This document shows positions 55,901 through 64,000 of a stretch of DNA of 64,000 nt, piece by piece; within the stretch, counting starts at the first letter, position 1; every line of letters starts with the position of its first letter. The notes under the pieces are model-generated. The model saw only the letters and a program-made list of their open reading frames with translations, was not told where the DNA came from and made no database searches. This stretch comes from Arenicola marina (taxonomy: Eukaryota; Annelida; Polychaeta; Arenicolidae). The DNA is taken from contig OZ025256.1 in assembly GCA_964019135.1 (NCBI GenBank), positions 14,577,911-14,641,910 on the forward strand, given 5' to 3'. The translations under genes were made by a program, and so were the position numbers.

Positions 55901-58900
55901 AGCACACACGGTATCGGGCTGGTTGTACATTACCTTATTGGCAAGTAGCACACACGGTATAGGGCTGGTTGTACATTACCTTATTGGCAAGTAGTACACA
56001 CGGTATAGGGCTGGTTGTACATTACCTTATTGGCAAGTAGCACACACGGTATAGGGCTGGTTGTATATTACCTTATTGGCCAGTAGTACATGTAGTATAG
56101 GGCTGGTTGTACATTACCTTATTGGCAAGTAGCACACACGGTATAGGGCTGGTTGTACATTACCTTATTGGCAAGTAGTACATGTAGTATAGGGCTGGTT
56201 GTACATTACCTTATTGGCAAGTAGCACACACGGTATAGGGCTGGTTGTACATTACCTTATTGGCAAGTAGTACATGTAGTATAGGGCTGGTTGTACATTA
56301 CCTTATTGGCCAGTAGTACACACGGTATAGGGCTGGTTGTACATTACCTTATTGGCCAGTAGCACACACGGTATAGGGCTAGTTTTACATTACCTTATTG
56401 GCCAGTAGTACATGTAGTATAGGCCTGGTTGTACATTACCTTATTGGCAAGTAGCACACACGGTATAGGGCTGGTTGTACATTACCTTATTGGCAAGTAG
56501 CACACACGGTATAGGGCTGGTTGTACATTAACTTATTGGCCAGTAGTACATGTAGTATAGGCCTGGTTGTACATTACCTTATTGGCAAGTAGCACACACG
56601 GTATAGGACTGGTTGTACATTACCTTATTGGCAAGTCATACATGTAGTATAGGGCTGGTTGTACATTACCTTATTGGCAAGTAGCACACACGGTATAGGG
56701 CTGGTTGTACATTACCTTATTGGCAAGTAGCACACACGGTATATGGCTGGTTGTACATTACCTTATTGGCAAGTAGTACATGTAGTATAGGGCTGGTTGT
56801 ACATTACCTTATTGGCAAGTAGCACATGTAGTATAGGGCTGGTTGTACATTACCTTATTGGCAAGTAGCACACACGGTATATGACTGGTTGTACATTACC
56901 TTATTGGCAAGTAGCACACACGGTATAGGGCTGGTTGTACATTACCTTATTGGCAAGTAGTACATGTAGTATAGGGCTGGTTGTACATTACCTTATTGGC
57001 AAGTAGCACATGTAGTATAGGGCTGGTTGTACATTACCTTATTGGCAAGTAGCACACACGGTATATGACTGGTTGTACATTACCTTATTGGCAAGTAGCA
57101 CACACGGTATCGGGCTGGTTGTACATTACCTTATTGGCAAGTAGCACATGTAGTATAGGCCTGGTTGTACATTACCTTATTGGCAAGTAGCACACACGGT
57201 ATAGGGCTGGTTGTACATTACCTTATTGGCAAGTAGCACACACGGTATAGGGCTGGTTGTACATTACCTTATTGGCAAGTAGCACACACGGTATAGGGCT
57301 GGTTGTACATTACCTTATTGGCAGGTAGCACACACGGTATAGGGCTGGTTGTACATTACCTTATTGGCAAGTAGTACACACGGTATAGGGCTGGTTGTAC
57401 ATTACCTTATTGGCAAGTAGCACACACGGTATAGGGCTGGTTGTACATTACCTTATTGGCCAGTAGTACATGTAGTATAGGCCTGGTTGTACATTACCTT
57501 ATTGGCCAGTAGCACACACGGTATAGGGCTGGTTGTACATTACCTTATTGGCCAGTAGTACATGTAGTATAGGGCTGGTTGTACATTACCTTATTGGCAA
57601 GTAGCACACACGGTATAGGGCTGGTTGTACATTACCTTATTGGCAAGTAGCACACACGGTATAGGGCTGGTTGTACATTACCTTATTGGCAAGTAGCACA
57701 CACGGTATAGGGCTGGTTGTACATTACCTTATTGGCAAGTAGTACATGTAGAATAGGGCTGGTTGTACATTACCTTATTGGCAAGTAGCACACACGGTAT
57801 AGGGCTGGTTGTACATTACCTTATTGGCCAGTAGTACATGTAGTATAGGGCTGGTTGTACATTACCTTATTGGCAAGTAGCACACACGGTATAGGGCTGG
57901 TTGTACATTACCTTATTGGCCAGTAGTACATGTAGTATAGGGCTGGTTGTACATTACCTTATTGGCAAGTAGCACACACGGTATAGGGCTGGTTGTACAT
58001 TACCTTATTGGCAAGTAGCACACACGGTATAGGGCTGGTTGTACATTACCTTATTGGCAAGTAGCACACACGGTATAGGGCTGGTTGTACATTACCTTAT
58101 TGGCAGGTAGCACACACGGTATAGGGCTGGTTGTACATTACCTTATTGGCAAGTAGTACACACGGTATAGGGCTGGTTGTACATTACCTTATTGGCAAGT
58201 AGCACACACGGTATAGGGCTGGTTGTACATTACCTTATTGGCCAGTAGTACATGTAGTATAGGCCTGGTTGTACATTACCTTATTGGCCAGTAGCACACA
58301 CGGTATAGGGCTGGTTGTACATTACCTTATTGGCCAGTAGTACATGTAGTATAGGGCTGGTTGTACATTACCTTATTGGCAAGTAGCACACACGGTATAG
58401 GGCTGGTTGTACATTACCTTATTGGCAAGTAGCACACACGGTATAGGGCTGGTTGTACATTACCTTATTGGCAAGTAGTACACACGGTATAGGGCTGGTT
58501 GTACATTACCTTATTGGCCAGTAGTACATGTAGTATAGGGCTGGTTGTACATTACCTTATTGGCAAGTCGTACATGTAGTATAGGGCTGGTTGTACATTA
58601 CCTTATTGGCAAGTAGCACACACGGTATAGGGCTGGTTGTATATTACCTTATTGGCCAGTAGTACATGTAGTATAGGGCTGGTTGTACATTACCTTATTG
58701 GCAAGTAGTACACACGGTATAGCGCTGCCATCGGGAAGCTGGAGTTTACTGTCCAGGTCCGTTTTCCACCGTTCAACCGCCTCAAAAGTCGATTGTCGCG
58801 TAACGTCAAAGACGACAAAGGCTCCGAGCGCCTCCTTGTAGTAGACTCGCGTCATGTTGCCGAACCTCTCCTGACCTGAGGAAAAAATGACGTCACACTC

Positions 58901-61483
58901 TCGTGTCGATCACCTCTCGGAGGAAGCTAATGTCTCCCGAAGATCTCACACACCACCCGACCAGATTTTTGAAAATCACCGTGACTTCTGGGCTGAAGCG
59001 ATAGCCGCTGACGGTTTAAAAATAATGCTATATAATATATTCATATCGTTCGGAGAGAAGTAAATATTTATTACCATTTTAGATATACAATTTTATGTCT
59101 GCCCAGGGTAACAGCCGCACTAAAGCTTATGAAGTAAGTGTCTCACTGGCTGCAATAGTAGCAGATGATTCATAAATAATATGTTCTGATCTTCTCTGAT
59201 TTTTTTGTATATTAAATTCTTGATGCGGTGCTCATCATATCATATGTGTACCTGCAATATCCCATAGCTGTAGTCTGATTAGCGTGTTTGCATCCCAGTT
59301 CAGCACTTTCAAAGCGAAATCCACACCTATCTTTGAAAAAGGATGTCAAGGAAACACTTTACCAAAAGACACATATCATTATACAGTAAAAACACAATGT
59401 GTAAAATTAACATACCGGTATATTTATGCATATATATATATATATAAAATAGGATAACATCATAATATTCATACAGATCATAACACAATAAAATATATCA
59501 TAATACAATAAAATATATCATAATACAATAAAATATATCATAATACAATAACATTTATCATAATACAATAAAATATATCATAATACAATAAGAACAAAGT
59601 ACAATCCCTTATGAAAATATACCATGGTTTACCGTGGTAAACCATGATATACCATAGTATACCATGGTATACCATGGTACAGCATGATAAACGATGGTAT
59701 AACCATGGTAAATCATGATATACCATGGTATACCATGGTACAACATGATAAACCATGGTATACCATGGTAAACGATGGTATTACCATGCTAAATCCTGAT
59801 ATACCATGGTATAACATGGTATACCATGGTATAGCATGGTATACCATGGTATAGCATGATAAACCATGGCATACCATGGTGAATGATGGTATTACCATGG
59901 TAAATCATAATATACCATGGTATAGCATGGTATACCATGGTACAGCATGATAAACCATGGTATACCATGGTAAACAATGGTATTACCATGGTAAATCATG
60001 ATATACCGTGGTGTAGCATGGTATACCATGGTACAGCATGATAAACCATGGTATACCATGGTTAACGATGGTATTACCCTGATAAACCATGGTATATCAT
60101 GGTTTACCATAAAATATTATGGTGTGTCATGGCATATCATGGTATACCATGCTAATACCATGCTTTATCATGCTGTACGTACCACAATATATCATGGTTA
60201 TGCCATGGTATTACTTGGGTATATCTGTTATAGCATGGTATATCTTTTGTATATCATGGTATATCTGTGGTATATCATGATACTATGGTAATATCCTGGC
60301 ACCATGGTAATATCATGGTATTACTGTGGTATATTATTATATCATGATACCATGATAATATCCTGGCACCATGGTAATATCATGGTATTACTGTGGTATA
60401 TCATTCTACCACGGTCCCATGCAATCATGGTATAGTGCATATATTATTATGAAATATTATGCCAAATCATTGTACCACCAGAGTTATACCATGGTATATC
60501 AGCAGAGTATTCCATGGTATATCCTGTGAGTTCTCAGTTGAGACATATAATTAAGACTCAACTAAAAACTAACTATGCAGTGAAATGTTGTATAATCCAT
60601 CAGCTAGTTGTTATTTGGTTTAAAATTCGGACTTCAAATATTCTAGCAGCTAAAATCTAGTTGGAAACTGGCATTTAGAAGTTTCTTCTGGACTATCGAA
60701 CTTAGACGTATATTGCTGGGTTCGGGGCGAGTTTTCCGCCGCCAAAATCAGCTCGGGGCCTTTTACCACTAATTTCCGCTCGGTCGCTGATAGGGGGTGG
60801 GGGGGGGAGGACTGTGGGTTTATAGAGAGGGTATCCGGGGGAAAATAATAAACCGAGCGGGCCCGGTCCAAGGAAGAAAAATTCCCCTGCCGAGCGGACA
60901 TTTCCGCGTTTTAAGCCGTTTAAACGTTTGGGCCGTTTTCCGGGGTAAAACGCCCCTTACGAGCGTCTTTTCGCGGCTTTTATACCGCCGCCCTCCCCCG
61001 CCGCCGCAAACCCAATAGTGTACTAAGCGGCAGATGTATATACTGTATAGCATAAGGACAAATAGGTTGTTTTGGCGATGGTATTTTACCATGGTAATTT
61101 ACCATGGTATTATACCATGGTAAAATACCTTCGCCAAAACACCATGGTATACCATGGTAAAATACCATGGTAAAATACCATGGTAAAATACCTTCGCCAA
61201 AACACCATGGTATTTACCATGGTATACCATGGTATATTTTCATAAGGGATATCAGAAACATTTGCAGGGCTTTAGAAAATGTTCATTGTTATTTGATGCA
61301 ACAGGCAACAATGTCACCATAGAATTTGTTCCTGTTTCCAGTCAAAAAGGATACTGTGGCTCTATAATGTTGTGAAAAAAATTGGTGAACATATCGCTTG
61401 ATAATACTGGTCTTGCCTGCTCCCAACTCTCCAATGACAAGCACTTTGTACAGGTGTTCCTTCTTCTCCCCACTGCTTGAAGC
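52916..61483 (-). CDS. RAB32: RAB32/RAB38-family small GTPase; start-codon exon not found
   Basis: Membrane-traffic GTPase (lysosome-related organelles, mitochondria-ER contacts in vertebrates). Coding exons on the minus strand: 61355-61483, 59252-59330, 58694-58875, 54562-54705 and 52916-53041; phases agree and give about 219 residues. G1: KVLVIGELGAGKTSIIKRYV; then the switch I region in HYRAT/IGVDFALKVLNWD; G3: LQLWDIAGQERFGNMTRVYY, with the RAB32/38 hallmark after the GQE; G4: LLANKCD, split NK|CD by intron 3; G5: WFETSAKENINIDEAAR. The tail has a variable Pro/Ser-rich stretch and ends SSCC, the double-cysteine prenylation signal, before TGA (52916-52918). The P-loop exon starts after an acceptor (TTTATACTTTCAG), so an N-terminal exon must lie further upstream, inside or beyond the window. 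RAB38 cannot be excluded; invertebrates usually have one gene for both. Confidence 0.93.
53042..54561. other. RAB32-like intron 4, mostly minisatellite
   Basis: Apart from about 100 bases at its left end and 25 at its right end, this intron is tandem repeat (described separately). Confidence 0.7.
53150..54534 (+). repeat. 18-20/38-bp tandem repeat array in RAB32-like intron 4
   Basis: The larger unit is AGACACAACCAGATACTCTC plus ACAGACACAGATACACTC (38 bp), made of two related halves; half units are skipped in places. From about 54190 the units change to CACAGACCCAGCCAGATACA (20-24 bp). The plus strand is A/C-rich and nearly free of G. It yields repetitive open frames that are not genes. Confidence 0.9.
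54706..55189. other. Unique part of RAB32-like intron 3
   Basis: About 480 bases next to exon 4 with no repeat and no coding signal. Degenerate copies of the 46-bp unit begin around 55150. Confidence 0.55.
55190..58722 (-). repeat. 46-bp minisatellite, about 77 copies, spanning the exon-3 donor of the RAB32-like gene
   Basis: On the gene strand the unit is CTATACCGTGTGTGCTACTT then GCCAATAAG, then GTAATGTACAACCAGCC. The first 29 bases equal the last 29 bases of exon 3 (58694-58722, coding IPCVLLANK) and the last 17 equal the start of the intron. So each copy repeats the 5' splice site AAG|GTAATG. Variants: TACATG for CGTGTG, and GGCCAG for GGCAAG (plus strand GTAGTACATG, GGCCAGTAG). Copies are highly uniform. 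Only the copy at 58694 is joined to the open frame of exon 3; a splice at the next donor would add VMYNQPYTTCTTGQ and a stop. Confidence 0.95.
59480..59590 (+). repeat. 20-bp AT-rich tandem repeat
   Basis: About five and a half copies of AATACAATAAAATATATCAT. Confidence 0.8.
59618..60520. repeat. Degenerate palindromic repeat rich in TACCATGGTA
   Basis: Dozens of copies of ATACCATGGTA and relatives (ATCATGGTAT, AACCATGGTA), each nearly its own reverse complement, so the array reads alike on both strands. The order is irregular. It resumes at 61078-61240, beyond the inverted-repeat element at 60711. Confidence 0.9.
60711..61018. mobile_element. MITE-like element, TATTGCTGGGTT family, fullest copy
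   Basis: About 308 bp from TATTGCTGGGTTCGGGGCG to CGCCGCCGCAAACCCAATAG; the ends pair with small gaps. The inside has GCTCGGGGCC, CCGCTCGGTCG and CCGAGCGGAC blocks, themselves in opposite orientations. GC-rich, unlike the AT-rich flanks. No coding capacity. Partial relatives at 545 and 40987. Confidence 0.55.
61078..61240. repeat. Second stretch of the CCATGG palindromic repeat
   Basis: ATTTTACCATGGTA and TATACCATGGTA units plus two direct copies of ACCTTCGCCAAAACACCATG (about 61127 and 61191). Confidence 0.85.
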
Positions 61484-64000
61484 CTGAAAGTATAAATATA
61501 CATCAAAATAAAGATAACATAATAGATGCATCCAGTGTATATAGTATTAAAGAATGCATCCAGATATATTTCTAACCTGTTTTCTTGTAACCTTCTGCAT
61601 CCTGTTTTGACAGACAATCCCAAATTCATCAATCCAAAGGGAGGTACAATCATATTGCATTTATCCACTGGGCTTGGGCCAAGATATCACATTTATATAT
61701 CTATAGTGATTATTAGGAGTCACATATGATGAAAAATAAAACTTGTTGTATCCCATTAAAATGTTACTATATTACAACATATCAGTCCAGACAGTTCAGA
61801 ATCTGTATTTTAATGACACAAGCATGTATGGGTGAAAATACATGCTTTACCATGGCTTGAAGGGTAGGCGGGGGTAAGTACACTACAATCTATAGTCATA
61901 GCCTTTAAATATTATACAATGATCTGTCTTTCAAAGACATCAGTTAAATGAAAACTTTATCATAGTTAGGTAGATGGAATAACCCAGAATCCTTAGCCTA
62001 TTTGGTATGCTTTACTTACTTGAATACTGTTTGAATTTGCAGGTATGTACACTACATAGGGGTATGTACACTACAATCTAACTTCATGTGTGCATATCTA
62101 GGGAATATAACAATATTGAAGTCAATCTTTTTCATGGATAATGACATCATTATAGAATAAAACAGAGGCCATAATGAAAAAAAATTACTTCATTTATCTT
62201 GCAAATTCAGGAGGGGTTACGTACACTACATAATTTTCAGCATATTTTGGTTATTGTCCTCAAAGTGGATTTTTATATTAATGAAGACTTTGCTTGATAT
62301 TACTCATTTATAATGGCTATTTTGCTTGTAATAGTAGATTCTGATAATTTTTTTCTTTAATACAATGTCTTTATTATATTTATATCACCCAATTACAAAT
62401 CATTGTGGTAAATGGGTGTTTTCATAACAAATGGATACTTTTTTAGAAATGTCATAGCTAATAAATGACCTAACACCTGTTCACTTAAGCCAATTATAAA
62501 TTGATTTAATGCATTATTAGATAAATAAACATCATTATTTCACTATTGCATCAATATTAATACTAAAAATATACAGACTGAACATTAAGATACTTAAAAT
62601 GAACATTCGTAACAATGGAATTTCATCCATTTTAGATAATTTATTACTCTTCGCCCCCCACCCGCTTGTCTCGCCACGTTCACTTGAAATCAGCAAAAGG
62701 CCCTATTTAAAGCTTCACCCTGACTTGTGACTCAAACCTGGAAAGTAGAACCTCCGACTTCCTAATATAAGCCGAGACTTCAAATAGGCAGTTCCCTGTA
62801 CATAAAATCAGTATACAGTATACTATATGACTGAAACAGTCACATACTTGTAGGAGGCTAAAACTAAATCCTAGCAAATGTTGTCATGTCATGATTGCAT
62901 CACCTTATATTGGATAGACAGATCTAGTAATGGTGCCTCACAATCTCAGTGATACTGACCCTGTGATACAGGATTTGTCTGAGGCTGCACCATGTAGAGG
63001 TGCAATATTTTACACCAGCGCTCCAGTCATGTGCCCACAAAAATAAAGTAAGCTTAGGAGATCTAGATTTCTGCAGCAATTAGGTCTATACCTAAAAATA
63101 TGAATATTTTGATAATGACAAATATGGAACCTAAGCCGAACTCTAACACAAGTCACTACAGCCTATATCATGTAGGCCACAGTACTATAGTAAGGATATA
63201 TATTAAATACACAGTATATAAGCATTCAGATTCTGAATACTTGTCAGGGAGAGACATAACTGACTGCCTGGTACAGTTGAATTACACGGTCAGATAGGTC
63301 AGAATACTAGTTGTATGCCGACAGGGCAGGTGAAGATTTAGACTGCAATCTCTCACTATTCACCACTAATTATTTAGCAGTTATACATGTTCTGAGCCAA
63401 CATTGCAACAACCTGCGTGTACTGACCAATGCGAATAATATCTGTATGGTAGCTTTCGTTTTTTGGATCCAACAATATACAGGCGACATCCAAAATTGAT
63501 AACTGTCCCTGCTTGTGTTACTATACTCAGATACTACTGTCAGTGTTATTTATCAGCGTTTATGATTGCTCTGACTCACTGTCTCAGAGCCGTCATACTG
63601 TACAATGTGACTGAATGTCAATGGCATAGCCAATTTAATGGGTGCATTTCTTTGGGCCAGGTTCGGTATCCCGCCCCGGGCCTGTAACACGTGACAGGAA
63701 ACTTCCGAGTATGCCGATAGGGATATGCCTATTCCAATGAAATGCACACACCGTTCACATCCGGTGCACATTAAGGCACTGGAACCAACCTACTCTTCAT
63801 CACCTTTCAATCAGCCGCCATCTACTCCCGAATGCCCTGTGCTGTTTAGAACGGGGCACATCGGCATACCGAATTCATGCGCTCGCATCCATACCTGGGT
63901 GAAAGAAGTGTCGGGCGGTGAACCGATGCGTAATGTGCGTATTCGGTTCACCGTAGATACACCCGGGGTACCAAAGGAATGCGCCCAATGCGGGCAATGG
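61484..64000. other. Upstream part of the RAB32-like gene / intergenic, no gene recognised
   Basis: AT-rich to about 63640, then GC-richer sequence with an imperfect inverted repeat at about 63919-63956 (GGTGAACCGA and TCGGTTCACC). The missing first exon of the RAB32-like gene would be on the minus strand here or beyond; I could not pick it out. Short open frames have no motif. Confidence 0.5.

Larger units (their letters stand above)
59331..61354. other. RAB32-like intron between the P-loop exon and the switch I exon
   Basis: It contains a 20-bp AT-rich array at about 59480-59590, a palindromic CCATGG-rich array at 59618-60520 and 61078-61240, and an inverted-repeat element at 60711-61018. 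Confidence 0.7.

Noticed and set aside
59538-60291. Frames of MVYHGIPWYTM-type repeats on both strands
   Set aside because: They are translation of the palindromic CCATGG array, which reads the same on both strands.
1-64000. Retrovirus-like, LTR, Polinton or toxin fossils
   Set aside because: No reverse transcriptase, integrase, capsid or long terminal repeats were recognised anywhere in the window.

Overview
This looks like nuclear DNA of an invertebrate deuterostome, most likely a cephalochordate (amphioxus). The gene order and species could not be checked by a search. The reasons are spliced metazoan housekeeping genes with GT-AG introns, a tandem cluster of secreted nidogen-domain (NIDO) genes, many tRNA-derived SINEs and small inverted-repeat elements, and introns loaded with minisatellites, several of which run across splice junctions. 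From memory, repeats spanning exon-intron boundaries have been reported in amphioxus genes (I recall the name 'mirages'); that should be checked.

Layout. (1) 275-15766, plus strand: the 3' part of squalene synthase (FDFT1), six exons. The last exon, which carries the membrane anchor, is separated from the catalytic exons by an 11.7-kb intron filled by about 309 copies of a 36-bp repeat. (2) 15767-26350: mostly non-coding, with one long terminal exon of an unrecognised gene (21850-22998), SINEs, pyrimidine-rich tracts and a perfect 21-bp hairpin. (3) 26350-40840, plus strand: four tandem copies of a four-exon gene for a small secreted NIDO protein. Copies A and B look intact. C has a stop in its signal peptide. 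D has a 19-bp deletion in exon 2 and an early stop. Copies B and C carry the same 1.1-kb compound inverted-repeat element in their last exon. (4) 41411-49836, plus strand: SMNDC1 (SPF30), complete in seven exons, with an extra copy of exon 2 pasted in upstream of the gene and a tandem array of tRNA-like SINE heads in intron 3. (5) 52916-61483, minus strand: RAB32/38-family small GTPase, five coding exons seen, the start-codon exon not found. Its introns hold three different tandem repeats. The largest (about 77 x 46 bp) is an amplification of the exon-3/intron-3 donor junction itself. (6) 61484-64000: no gene recognised.

The genes do not form a pathway: squalene synthase makes sterol precursors at the ER, SMNDC1 is a spliceosome factor, RAB32 works in lysosome-related organelle and mitochondrial traffic, and the NIDO proteins are secreted. 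What unites the window is its repeat biology: minisatellites that start at or cover 5' or 3' splice sites in three unrelated genes, and a NIDO cluster reshaped by unequal crossing-over and conversion. No retrovirus-like, Polinton-like or toxin fossil was recognised.
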